A stretch of 64,000 nt of DNA. It comes from a bacterium 1XD42-54. Lineage in GTDB: Bacteria; Bacillota; Clostridia; Lachnospirales; Lachnospiraceae. The stretch spans positions 1 through 64,000 of the forward strand of contig RAZH01000012.1 in the NCBI GenBank assembly GCA_003612585.1, in the 5' to 3' direction. The translations under genes and the position numbers were made by a program. Positions 18,131-26,670 of this stretch are shown here, piece after piece. Under the pieces are notes generated by a model. It had not been told where the DNA came from and searched no databases. It saw only the letters and a program-made list of their open reading frames with translations. The first letter of the stretch is position 1; each line of letters starts with the position of its first letter.

Positions 18131-19405
18131 ATGAAAGATACGTGGAATAGATTAAAAGAAAATTATGGTAAAAATCTGCCGGAGATCGCGCTTATGTGTG
18201 TATTCGTCTGCGCTTCTCTGGCGCTCAATGCATCTGAAATAGCAGACAGTTCAAAGGCGGTGTTTGGCCGGAACGTAAACAGGCCGGAGGGGGAAAGACA
18301 AGCCGGGGAATCCGGGACAGAGTGTTTGCGTGCGGAAGGACTTGAAACGGAGAGCCTGTCCGTGGAAGCAACTGGACGGAAGGACTCATCTGGCGAAGAA
18401 ACGGAAATGAACGGTTTGCCTGCCGGAGAAATGATAGAAGAACCGGATCGTGGCAGACAGAACGATTCAGAATTTGAAGAAGAGGCAGAAGGGAAGCTGG
18501 AGGAAACGACGTCGATCAGCCGTTTGTACGATCTTGTGGATTTTAATGTACTGGAGCAATGTCCGCCTGTTTATCCGCCCAGGTATTACAATCTGCTTCA
18601 GCCGCAGACGATACAGAAAATACCGGGACCGGATGGACTTGTGGAATATTATGGGGATAAGAATCCGGCAAGAAATTTTTCACTGCTTCAGAAGATGCTG
18701 GAAAACAGAATTGCAGAATTTGACGGGGATTGGTCAGTCTATGTAAAAAATCTGAGCACACAGGAAAGTCTTACGGTGAATGACCGCCCGATGAAGTCTG
18801 CCAGTGTGATGAAACTGTTCATCATGGGGGCTGTATACCGCGCGATGGAAGCAGGTGAACTGGAACGAACGGACGAGGTGATAGCGCTTCTGGACAATAT
18901 GGTCAGAGTCAGCGATAATGATTCTTCTAACCAGCTCTTATATATGCTTGGAAATTCCAGCTATGAAGCCGGGATTCAGGAAGTGAATGATTTTATCGCA
19001 GAATACGGATTCAGCGATCTGACGATTGAGTATAATGGTTTTAACAGCGAAGAGACGCTGTTGGAGGAGAAGAAATTCAATCAGGTGACTGCGGAGGATT
19101 GCGGAAAGCTTTTGGAGGATATTTATCATCGGAACTGGGTAAATCGCAAGGTCAGCAGCGAGATTGAAAATATGCTTCTGGGACAGACAACCCGGTATAA
19201 AATTCCCGCCGGACTGCCGGAGGGTGTGCTCTGCGGAAACAAGACAGGAGAGATGGACACAACGGAAAATGATGCGGCGATTGTCTATGCTGAGCATTGT
19301 GATTACATACTGGTTGTTCTCTCAAGCGACTGGTCAGACGGGAATGCCGCCATTTCCGAAATTGTTTCAATATCAGAGCTGGTTTATGAGTTTTTAAACG
19401 AATGA
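18131..19405 (+). CDS. Membrane-anchored class-A beta-lactamase-type serine hydrolase
   Basis: This 424-residue protein has one N-terminal transmembrane segment (about residues 17-36). A long acidic, Glu/Gly-rich linker runs to about residue 115, and the catalytic domain follows. The domain has S225-V-M-K228 (SxxK), S261-D-N263 (SxN) and K371-T-G373, the motif triad of penicillin-interacting serine hydrolases. The domain should sit on the outer face, spaced by the linker. It could be a D,D-peptidase-type wall enzyme or a beta-lactamase; the sequence does not decide. The ATG at 18131 follows GTGGGG. A small conserved gene follows 61 bases later. Confidence 0.85.
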   Translation: MKDTWNRLKENYGKNLPEIALMCVFVCASLALNASEIADSSKAVFGRNVNRPEGERQAGESGTECLRAEGLETESLSVEATGRKDSSGEETEMNGLPAGEMIEEPDRGRQNDSEFEEEAEGKLEETTSISRLYDLVDFNVLEQCPPVYPPRYYNLLQPQTIQKIPGPDGLVEYYGDKNPARNFSLLQKMLENRIAEFDGDWSVYVKNLSTQESLTVNDRPMKSASVMKLFIMGAVYRAMEAGELERTDEVIALLDNMVRVSDNDSSNQLLYMLGNSSYEAGIQEVNDFIAEYGFSDLTIEYNGFNSEETLLEEKKFNQVTAEDCGKLLEDIYHRNWVNRKVSSEIENMLLGQTTRYKIPAGLPEGVLCGNKTGEMDTTENDAAIVYAEHCDYILVVLSSDWSDGNAAISEIVSISELVYEFLNE

Positions 19406-19466
19406 TCGTGTGACCATAAAAAGGACAGATAAAAGGTGTGATGATGAAAAGATAAGGAGGAGAGCC

Positions 19467-19733
19467 ATGTTTCGTTTGTGGGGAAAAATCTGGAAGGACA
19501 GCCGTCTGGAGCGTGATACCGTGTACGAAGAGGAGAGCGATGATACGCGCACGCACAAAATTTTTCGCGGGCTTGAGGAAATTTGCCGGGAGTTTGACCT
19601 GGGAAAGCCAATCTGGCTGGATTTGACGGTGACAGAATTTCAAAGACACAGCAAGGCCAGATTTTACCAGGACAGTTTTATTGAAGAGATTGGATTTGAT
19701 TATCTGGAAATACAGGTGCTCGAAGAGGGCTGA
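19467..19733 (+). CDS. Small conserved hypothetical protein
   Basis: The 88-residue cytoplasmic protein starts MFRLWGKIWKDSRL and has no signal peptide or membrane segment. It contains a THKIFRGLEEICREFDLGKP block and ends in FIEEIGFDYLEIQVLEE. I recall near-identical small proteins as widespread but uncharacterised in Lachnospiraceae. AAGGAGGAGAG before the ATG at 19467 makes the start firm. It may be co-transcribed with the serine hydrolase gene. Function unknown. Confidence 0.75.
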   Translation: MFRLWGKIWKDSRLERDTVYEEESDDTRTHKIFRGLEEICREFDLGKPIWLDLTVTEFQRHSKARFYQDSFIEEIGFDYLEIQVLEEG

Positions 19734-20094
19734 TCCATAAAAAGGGGGCATTCGGGTGCAAAAAAAGCCGTTTGTCCCTAACATGAGGAGTGCCCCCGGC
19801 GTCTGGTACACCGGAGGCTATTATGAAAAAATTTATCAAGTTGGATTTGAGAATATCTCTCAAAAACTGATTATACTATAACAGTCATTTGTGAACAAAG
19901 TATGAACGAATGATAAATAATTAGTGAAAATAGTACAAAAGAAAATAGGAAATACTAAGAAGATTGTCGTATATGCACATATAAAATGCGGCACTACCGA
20001 AAATGATATTGACAGATAAGTCAAGAAATTGGCGGTTTCAGAGAGAAAATTAGTTTTTTATAATAATAACCATATAAAACAGGAGGAGCATAGA
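19734..20094 (+). other. 361-bp intergenic region before deoD
   Basis: It starts with a hairpin, GGGGGCA (19744-19750) with TGCCCCC (19791-19797), likely ending the upstream transcript though no U-run follows. The rest is AT-rich, with TTGACA near 20009 but no well-spaced -10. I see no purine riboswitch core and no open frame of note. It ends in AGGAGGAG before deoD. Confidence 0.5.
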
Positions 20095-20808
20095 ATGAGT
20101 CATATACCAACACCACATATAGAGGCAAAGGCAGGAGATTTTGCAAAGACGGTTTTGATGCCGGGGGACCCGCTCCGGTCGAAGCATATTGCGGAGACAT
20201 TTTTGGAGGATGCAGTTCTGGTAAATAATGTCCGCGGCGTAAACGGATACACTGGTACGTGGAAAGGCAAACGGGTTTCTGTTATGGCAAGCGGTATGGG
20301 AATGCCGGCGATCGGCATTTATTCCTATGAGCTGTTTCATTTTTATGATGTCGAAAATATTATCCGGATCGGTACGGCAGGAGCAATGAGCCAGGAACTG
20401 AAGATTCGGGATATTGTTTTGGGTATGGGCGCCTGCACGGATTCTGACTATGCAAAACAGTTTCAGCTCCCGGGCACGTTTGCGCCGATTGCATCGTATG
20501 AGCTGCTCGAAAAGGCAGTGAATGCGCTGAAAGCTAAGGGTAATGTGAATTATAAGGTCGGAAATCTCTACTCTTCCGATGTATTTTACAATGACAATGC
20601 GCGGACCACGGAACTGTGGCAGAAGATGGGCGTTCTGGCTGTTGAGATGGAGGCGGCGGCTCTCTATATGAATGCTGCGCGTTGCGGGAAAAACGCGCTG
20701 GCGATCTGTACAGTTTCCGACAATCTGGTGACTGGTGAGAAGACGACCTCGGCAGAACGTCAGTCGAGTTTCAGCGATATGGTCCGGATTGCACTGGAAA
20801 TTGCTTAG
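20095..20808 (+). CDS. deoD: Purine-nucleoside phosphorylase, DeoD type
   Basis: The 237-residue enzyme splits purine (deoxy)nucleosides with phosphate into base and (deoxy)ribose 1-phosphate. It shows the hexameric-type signatures: HIEAKAGDFAKTVLMPGDPLR at the start, SGMGMPAIGIYSYEL, IRIGTAGAM, VEMEAAALY and the catalytic Asp in TVSDNLVTGE. AGGAGGAGC fixes the ATG at 20095. It opens a salvage run with cdd and the pyrimidine phosphorylase at 15- and 56-base spacings, so the three should act together in nucleoside breakdown. Confidence 0.97.
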   Translation: MSHIPTPHIEAKAGDFAKTVLMPGDPLRSKHIAETFLEDAVLVNNVRGVNGYTGTWKGKRVSVMASGMGMPAIGIYSYELFHFYDVENIIRIGTAGAMSQELKIRDIVLGMGACTDSDYAKQFQLPGTFAPIASYELLEKAVNALKAKGNVNYKVGNLYSSDVFYNDNARTTELWQKMGVLAVEMEAAALYMNAARCGKNALAICTVSDNLVTGEKTTSAERQSSFSDMVRIALEIA

Positions 20809-20823
20809 ATCGGAGGACGGAGC

Positions 20824-21246
20824 ATGGAAAGGACGGCAGGAGAGCTGGTGAGACTGGCCTATGAAGCGCAGAAGCGTTCGTATTCTCCTTACTCGGGGTT
20901 TGCAACAGGCGCGGCGCTGGAAACGGCAGATGGTCAGATCTTCCTTGGGTGTAATGTCGAGAATGCGGCGTATTCTCCGACAAATTGTGCGGAACGGACC
21001 GCTTTTTTCAAGGCAGTATCCGAGGGAGCCCGCAGCTTTATGCGGATTGCGATTGTCGGGAACCGGGCAAACGAGGCGGGGAATTATTGTCCGCCCTGCG
21101 GCGTGTGCAGACAGGTGATGCGTGAATTTTGCGATCCGGAGCATTTTGAGGTTCTTTTGGCGAAGAGCCCGCAGGATTACCGGATAGTTCTGCTGAAAGA
21201 TTTGCTGCCGGAAAGCTTTGGACCGGAACATCTGGAAGAAGTCTGA
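20824..21246 (+). CDS. cdd: Cytidine deaminase
   Basis: The 140-residue zinc enzyme deaminates cytidine and deoxycytidine to uridine and deoxyuridine. The catalytic Glu and first zinc Cys are in NCAERTAFF, and the other two zinc cysteines in CPPCGVCRQ. YSPYSGFATGAAL and CNVENAAYSPTNC are typical of the homotetrameric class. It lies 15 bases after deoD, with GGAGGA before the ATG, and its product uridine feeds the next gene's phosphorylase. Confidence 0.97.
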   Translation: MERTAGELVRLAYEAQKRSYSPYSGFATGAALETADGQIFLGCNVENAAYSPTNCAERTAFFKAVSEGARSFMRIAIVGNRANEAGNYCPPCGVCRQVMREFCDPEHFEVLLAKSPQDYRIVLLKDLLPESFGPEHLEEV

Positions 21247-21302
21247 TTTTGTAAAACGTTATGTGTTTTTTGCCGGGACAGACCGGGAAAAGGAGGATGG
21301 CT

Positions 21303-22625
21303 ATGCGGATGTATGATTTGATTATGAAAAAGCGAAACGGCGGCGTGCTTTCGGAGGAAGAAATCCGAACATTGATTGACCGCTATACAAAAGGGGAGAT
21401 TCCGGATTACCAGATGTCGGCTTTTTGTATGGCAGTATATTTTCAGGGAATGACGGACGAGGAGACCGCTGTTTTAACAGATGCGATGGCATGTTCTGGA
21501 GACCGGATGGATTTGTCCGAAATCCCGGGTGTGAAGGCAGATAAGCATTCGACTGGTGGTGTGGGCGATAAGACGACATTGATTGTGGCGCCGATTGTGG
21601 CGGCGTGCGGCTGTCATGTGGCAAAGATGTCTGGACGCGGACTGGGGCATACGGGCGGAACGATTGATAAGATGGAGTCGATTCCGGGTATACAGACGTC
21701 GCTGACAAGAGAGGCATTTATTCGAGTGGTAAAAGAGGCCGGCCTAGCCGTTACAGGGCAGTCCGGCAATATGACGCCTGCGGATAAAAAGCTGTACGCG
21801 CTGCGCGACGTTACCGCTACGGTGGAGAGTATTCCGCTGATTGCATCTTCGGTGATGAGTAAGAAGCTGGCAGCAGGCAGCGACTGTATTTTGTTGGATG
21901 TAAAGACGGGCAGCGGCGCTTTTATGAAAACCGTGGAGGAATCCGCGGCGCTTGCAGAAAAGATGGTGGCGATCGGAACACACAACGGCCGCAGGACGGC
22001 AGCTCTGATTACAAATATGGATGTTCCGCTTGGAAATCAGATTGGTAATTCGCTCGAGGTGGAGGAAGCCGTACAGGTACTTTCTCAGAAGGGGCCGCAG
22101 GATTTGACAGAGGTCTGTCTTGCGCTTGCAGCGGAAATGCTGTTTCTGGCAGGAAAAGGGGGACGGGAAGAATGTCTCGTACTTGCCCGAAATGCAATCA
22201 CATCCGGGGAAGCGCTGGAACGTCTGGCGGCAATGGTGCGCTGTCAGGGCGGGGATGAGACGTATATCCGGCATCCGGAAAAGTTCGGAAGAGCGCCGTT
22301 TTTCATGGAAGTGAGGGCCGCATCAGCGGGGTATATTACAGGAATGAATACGGAGGGCATTGGCATTTCCGCTATGATGCTGGGCGCAGGACGCGAAACA
22401 AAGGAGAGCCCGATTGATTATCAGGCGGGAATGATTCTGAAGAAAAAGACGGGAGACAGGGTTGCAGCTGGAGAGGTCATCGGTGAATTGTTTACCTCGC
22501 AGGAGGAGCGGCTGGAGAAAGCAGGAAGGCATTTTCTGGAATCTGTGACAATTGCTTCAGCCATGCCGGAAAAGGAAAAGCTGATTTATGCGCGTGTGAC
22601 AGAAGCAGGAATTGAGTATCTATGA
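21303..22625 (+). CDS. pdp: Pyrimidine-nucleoside phosphorylase
   Basis: The 440-residue enzyme phosphorolyses uridine, deoxyuridine and thymidine. MRMYDLIMKKRNGG, KADKHSTGGVGDKTTL, the family signature SGRGLGHTGGTIDKMES and DVKTGSGAFMK are all present. The wording of these motifs favours the broad-specificity Bacillus-type Pdp over the E. coli-type thymidine phosphorylase DeoA, though that line is soft. Three ATGs are close together; the one at 21303 has the right spacing from AAAGGAGG. It is the third gene of the salvage operon. Confidence 0.93.
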   Translation: MRMYDLIMKKRNGGVLSEEEIRTLIDRYTKGEIPDYQMSAFCMAVYFQGMTDEETAVLTDAMACSGDRMDLSEIPGVKADKHSTGGVGDKTTLIVAPIVAACGCHVAKMSGRGLGHTGGTIDKMESIPGIQTSLTREAFIRVVKEAGLAVTGQSGNMTPADKKLYALRDVTATVESIPLIASSVMSKKLAAGSDCILLDVKTGSGAFMKTVEESAALAEKMVAIGTHNGRRTAALITNMDVPLGNQIGNSLEVEEAVQVLSQKGPQDLTEVCLALAAEMLFLAGKGGREECLVLARNAITSGEALERLAAMVRCQGGDETYIRHPEKFGRAPFFMEVRAASAGYITGMNTEGIGISAMMLGAGRETKESPIDYQAGMILKKKTGDRVAAGEVIGELFTSQEERLEKAGRHFLESVTIASAMPEKEKLIYARVTEAGIEYL

Positions 22626-22667
22626 CGTACTGTGCGCTGTATTTTGGTTACAGGAAAGGTAGGGAGT

Positions 22668-24383
22668 ATGGAGGCCAGAGAAAAACTGATTGAGATAGAA
22701 GCGAAAAAGGATGACGCAGGGCTGCCGGGGCCTGAGCATAAGCGTACGGTCTATGTGGTCGGGCACAAGAATCCGGATACAGATTCCATCTGTTCGGCGA
22801 TCTCTTATGCGTACCTGAAGAATCAGACGTGCAGCGTGAATTCTTACGTTCCGGCCAGAGCCGGGCAGGTGAGCGCGGAGACACAGTATGTTCTGGAACG
22901 ATTTCAGGTGGAAACACCGGCGTTTCTGGAAAATATCGGAACACGGGTAAAGGATATGGATATCCGAAAGGTGCCGGGGGTCAGCAGTGATATTTCTCTG
23001 AAAAATGCATGGGCGCTGATGACGACTCAGAATGTTTATACGCTGCCGATTACGAATGAGGAAAATCAGCTTCGTGGCCTTATCACGATCAATGATATTG
23101 CCAGATCCTACATGGAAGAATATGACAGTGCGATCGTGTCCGTGGCCAGGACACCGTACAAGAACATTCTGGAAACGCTGGATGCGGAGATGATTGTGGG
23201 TGATGAAACGGGATATTTTGAGAAAGGCAAGGTTGTGATTGCCGCGGCGAATCCGGATGTCATGGAAAACTATATTGAAGAGCATGATATGGTGGTTCTG
23301 GGGAATCGCTATGAGTCGCAGCTGTGCGCGATTGAAATGCAGGCAGGGTGTATCGTGGTCTGCCTTGGTTCTCCGGTATCACGGACGATCAGGCGGCTTG
23401 CGCAGGAGCGCAACTGTACGATCATTGTGACGCCGCTTGACACGTATGCCGTGGCACGATTGATTAATCAGAGTATGCCGGTTGAGTTTTTTATGCGAAA
23501 GGATAATCTCATGACGTTCTGGCTGTCGGACTATACGGAGTCCATCCGGGATATCATGTCGAAAAAGCGTTACCGTGATTTCCCGATTCAGGACCGGGCC
23601 GGAAAATACGTCGGCATGATCTCACGTCGGAACTTGCTGGGCGTGCACAAGCGAGGACTGATTCTGGTCGATCACAACGAGGTTTCTCAGGCAGTTGACA
23701 ACGTACTGGATGCGGAGATTCTGGAAATTATTGATCACCACCGTCTTGGTTCTCTGGAAACCATGGCGCCGGTTTATTTCCGTAATCAGCCGGTAGGCTG
23801 TACGGCAACGATTGTCTATCAGATGTTCCGGGAGCAGAACGTGGAGATTCCGCCGCAGATAGCGGGACTTCTGTGCAGCGCGATCATTTCTGACACGCTG
23901 GTGTTCCGTTCTCCGACCTGCACGTCCATGGATGTGAATGCAGCCAGAGATCTGGAAAAGATTGCAGGAATTGTGTGTGAGTCTTATGCAGAGAAAATGT
24001 TTGCGGCGGGCAGTGATTTAAAATCAAAGACTAATCGGGAAATACTTTATCAGGATTTTAAGACGTTTGAATTTGGGGACTTGAATATCGGCATTGGCCA
24101 GATTACCTCCATGAACCAGGACGAGCTTGCGCATATCCGGGAGCGATTGATTCCGTATATTCGGGAGGTGTATGAAAAAGGAACGATGGACATGCTGTTT
24201 TTTATGCTGACCAATGTGATAAAAGAATCCTCTGAGCTGATCTGCTGTGGAAAAGATTCGAATGAGCTGGTTCAGGTGGCGTTTCGTCAGACCGTTACGG
24301 ATGGATGCGTGCAGCTTCCTGGCGTGGTTTCGCGTAAAAAGCAGCTGGTTCCTGGGTTTATGATGGCAATCAGCCAGTTATAA
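22668..24383 (+). CDS. ppaC: Manganese-dependent inorganic pyrophosphatase with CBS and DRTGG domains
   Basis: The 571-residue protein is a class II (DHH) pyrophosphatase. The N-terminal DHH part has VGHKNPDTDSICSAISYAYL. The inserted regulatory module has a CBS motif, a DRTGG-like domain and a second CBS motif (residues ~70-310). The DHH part then resumes with EIIDHHRLG and the DHHA2 domain with a C-terminal SRKKQLVP active-site loop. In this architecture the CBS/DRTGG module lets adenine nucleotides or diadenosine polyphosphates set activity. It hydrolyses PPi in the cytoplasm. The ATG at 22668 follows GGTAGGGAG, 42 bases after pdp. Confidence 0.93.
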   Translation: MEAREKLIEIEAKKDDAGLPGPEHKRTVYVVGHKNPDTDSICSAISYAYLKNQTCSVNSYVPARAGQVSAETQYVLERFQVETPAFLENIGTRVKDMDIRKVPGVSSDISLKNAWALMTTQNVYTLPITNEENQLRGLITINDIARSYMEEYDSAIVSVARTPYKNILETLDAEMIVGDETGYFEKGKVVIAAANPDVMENYIEEHDMVVLGNRYESQLCAIEMQAGCIVVCLGSPVSRTIRRLAQERNCTIIVTPLDTYAVARLINQSMPVEFFMRKDNLMTFWLSDYTESIRDIMSKKRYRDFPIQDRAGKYVGMISRRNLLGVHKRGLILVDHNEVSQAVDNVLDAEILEIIDHHRLGSLETMAPVYFRNQPVGCTATIVYQMFREQNVEIPPQIAGLLCSAIISDTLVFRSPTCTSMDVNAARDLEKIAGIVCESYAEKMFAAGSDLKSKTNREILYQDFKTFEFGDLNIGIGQITSMNQDELAHIRERLIPYIREVYEKGTMDMLFFMLTNVIKESSELICCGKDSNELVQVAFRQTVTDGCVQLPGVVSRKKQLVPGFMMAISQL

Positions 24384-24400
24384 AGGATGAGGAGGTATGT

Positions 24401-24967
24401 ATGAGCAGAGAAGTCTGGAAGGCAGGGAACATGCTTTACCCGCTTCCGGCCGTGATGGTAAGCTGCCAGAGGCCGGAGGAAAAACCCAATATTATCACCG
24501 TGGCCTGGACCGGAACGATTTGCAGTTCCCCGGCAATGGTGTCTATTTCCGTGAGGCCGGAGCGGTATTCTTATGATATCATCCGTGAAACCGGAGAATT
24601 TGTGATTAACCTTACCACAGAAAAGCTGGCGCGTGCGACAGATTTCTGCGGGGTACGTTCCGGGCGGGATGTGGACAAGTTTGCACAGATGCATCTGACA
24701 GCGGGAAAATCAGCGTATGTAACGGCGCCTCTGATTGAGGAAAGTCCGGTTAACATTGAATGCCGCGTGGATAAGGTGCTGGAGCTTGGCTCGCATCATA
24801 TGTTTGTGGCAGAGGTGCTGGGGGTCGACGTGGATGAGGCATTTTTGGATGAAAAGGGGAAATTTCAGCTGAATAAAGCGGGACTTATGGTATATTCACA
24901 TGGAGAATATTTTGGTCTCGGCAAAAAGATTGGCAAATTCGGTTACAGTGTCCGAAAGAAAAAGTAA
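24401..24967 (+). CDS. Flavin reductase-like FMN-binding protein
   Basis: The 188-residue protein has the flavin reductase-like split-barrel fold. It starts with GNMLYPLPAVMVSC, then NIITVAWTGTICSSPAMVSISVRPERYS, with GEFVINLTTEKLARATDFCG in the middle. Members bind FMN and may pass electrons from NAD(P)H or serve as redox sensors; the partner is unknown. It follows the pyrophosphatase by 17 bases with AGGAGG before its ATG, suggesting co-transcription. Confidence 0.9.
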   Translation: MSREVWKAGNMLYPLPAVMVSCQRPEEKPNIITVAWTGTICSSPAMVSISVRPERYSYDIIRETGEFVINLTTEKLARATDFCGVRSGRDVDKFAQMHLTAGKSAYVTAPLIEESPVNIECRVDKVLELGSHHMFVAEVLGVDVDEAFLDEKGKFQLNKAGLMVYSHGEYFGLGKKIGKFGYSVRKKK

Positions 24968-25021
24968 ATGTAATCGGAGTTGGCAAAAGTGACGAAAACG
25001 TGACCAAATCGTTAATTTTTA

Positions 25022-25049
25022 TTTACAAACAGGAAGTTTGTGGTATACT
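25022..25049 (+). promoter_or_regulatory. Promoter of murA
   Basis: TTTACA (25022-25027) and TATACT (25044-25049), spaced by 16 bases, lead into a leader of about 165 bases before murA. The leader has local dyads such as GCAGAGCTGC and no recognised riboswitch. Confidence 0.6.
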
Positions 25050-25223
25050 AAACCTGATTCACTTTTTTATTTTTATAGGAAGACTGCGGTTTTTGGATGA
25101 AAAGAGTTATGGTTTTCATGCGAGAGCAGATCTGTGGTGAGGGGAATAAAGCAGAGCTGCGATGCAAAAAAGTGGATTGTTTTTCGCAGGGTATGGGTAT
25201 AAATAAACTTACAGAGGTGTCCT

Positions 25224-26516
25224 ATGGAACAGTATATTATCAGGGGTGGCAATCCGCTGGTTGGTGAAGTGGAAATTGGCGGAGCAAAGAATGCGGCGCT
25301 CGGTATTCTTGCAGCTGCTATTATGACGGATGATACGGTACTGATTGAAAATCTTCCCGATGTTCGTGACATCAACGTCCTTCTTGAAGCGATGGAGAGT
25401 ATCGGTGTGAAGGTGGACCGCATTTCGAGGCATGCAGCTTTGCTGAACAGCCAGCATGTCGGAGAAGTCAGCGTTGAATATGAATATATCAAAAAAATCC
25501 GCGCGTCCTATTATCTGATTGGCGCGCTGCTCGGCAAATACAAAAAGGCGGAGGTTCCTCTTCCGGGAGGATGTAACATTGGCAGCAGACCGATCGACCT
25601 TCACCTGAAAGGCTTTAAGGCGCTTGGCGCCAAGGTTTCTATCCGGAACGGATTTATTATTGCACAGGCAGATCATCTGCACGGCAGTCATATTTTCCTT
25701 GACACCGTTTCTGTGGGGGCGACGATCAATATCATGATGGCGGCTTCTATGGCGGATGGATATACGATTATTGAGAACTGCGCGAGGGAGCCGCATGTCG
25801 TAGACGTTGCGAATTTCCTGAACAGTATGGGAGCCAATATCAAAGGTGCAGGTACGGATGTTATTCGTATCCGCGGTGTGCAGAAGCTTCACAAGACAGA
25901 GTACTCGATTATTCCGGATCAGATTGAGGCGGGGACCTTTATGTTTGCAGCCGCTGCGACAAAGGGTGATGTCATGGTAAAAAATGTCATTCCCAAGCAT
26001 CTGGAGGCCACGACAGCAAAGCTCCTTGAGATTGGTTGCGAGGTGGAGGAGTTTGACAGTGCAGTTCGCGTTGTTGCATCCAAGAGACTGCACAGCACGA
26101 ATGTCAAGACATTGCCGTACCCGGGCTATCCGACGGATATGCAGCCGCAGATTGGCGTGACGCTTGCACTTGCACAGGGCACGAGTATTGTGACGGAGAG
26201 TATTTTTGAAAATCGTTTTAAATATATGGATGAGCTGGCACGTATGGGAGCTGTTGTCCGTGTAGAAGGGAATACAGCGATCATCACCGGTGTGGAAAAG
26301 CTTTCCGCTGCCCGTGTCTGTGCTCCGGATCTCAGAGCAGGAGCGGCGCTTGTGATTGCAGCGCTTGCGGCAGAGGGTGTTTCGACGGTTGACGATATTA
26401 TCTATATCCAGCGCGGTTATGAATGTTTCGAGGAAAAGCTCCGCGGTCTGGGAGCAGAGATCGAAAGGATAAATAGTGAAAAGGAAGCTCAGAAGTTTCT
26501 TCTGAGAATTGTGTAG
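25224..26516 (+). CDS. murA: UDP-N-acetylglucosamine 1-carboxyvinyltransferase
   Basis: The 430-residue enzyme transfers enolpyruvate from PEP to UDP-GlcNAc, the first committed step of peptidoglycan synthesis. GGAKNAALGILAAA near the start gives the Lys-Asn pair. Cys117 sits in PGGCNIGSRPIDLH, the loop attacked by fosfomycin, so no natural Cys-to-Asp resistance change is seen. GYPTDMQPQ further along is typical. The ATG follows AGAGGTG. It has a leader and promoter of its own. Confidence 0.96.
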   Translation: MEQYIIRGGNPLVGEVEIGGAKNAALGILAAAIMTDDTVLIENLPDVRDINVLLEAMESIGVKVDRISRHAALLNSQHVGEVSVEYEYIKKIRASYYLIGALLGKYKKAEVPLPGGCNIGSRPIDLHLKGFKALGAKVSIRNGFIIAQADHLHGSHIFLDTVSVGATINIMMAASMADGYTIIENCAREPHVVDVANFLNSMGANIKGAGTDVIRIRGVQKLHKTEYSIIPDQIEAGTFMFAAAATKGDVMVKNVIPKHLEATTAKLLEIGCEVEEFDSAVRVVASKRLHSTNVKTLPYPGYPTDMQPQIGVTLALAQGTSIVTESIFENRFKYMDELARMGAVVRVEGNTAIITGVEKLSAARVCAPDLRAGAALVIAALAAEGVSTVDDIIYIQRGYECFEEKLRGLGAEIERINSEKEAQKFLLRIV

Positions 26517-26523
26517 CAGGTCA

Positions 26524-26584
26524 AAGGGGATATCGCAAAATGCGTGGGAAGCAGATACTTCGATGCATTTTCCGACGTCCCCTT
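26524..26584 (+). other. Long hairpin after murA
   Basis: AAGGGGA (26524-26530) pairs with TCCCCTT (26578-26584), and inside it AAAATGC (26537-26543) pairs with GCATTTT (26565-26571). No U-run follows, so it may be a weak terminator or a 3' stabiliser. Confidence 0.5.
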
Positions 26585-26670
26585 ACGTGTAAAAAGGCAG
26601 AATCTGTCTGCTGGGCAATGCCTGCGCGGCAGTACTGTTTTCATTAGTGAAATAAGCAGGAGGAAATGAA

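Noticed and set aside
20050-21231. Long minus-strand open frame (393 residues) opposite deoD and cdd
   Set aside because: It is the complement of two unmistakable enzyme genes, with Arg/Ile/His-rich low-quality sequence and no ribosome binding site.
25209-26093. Minus-strand open frame of 294 residues opposite murA
   Set aside because: It mirrors the MurA coding sequence, and no motif or start signal supports it.
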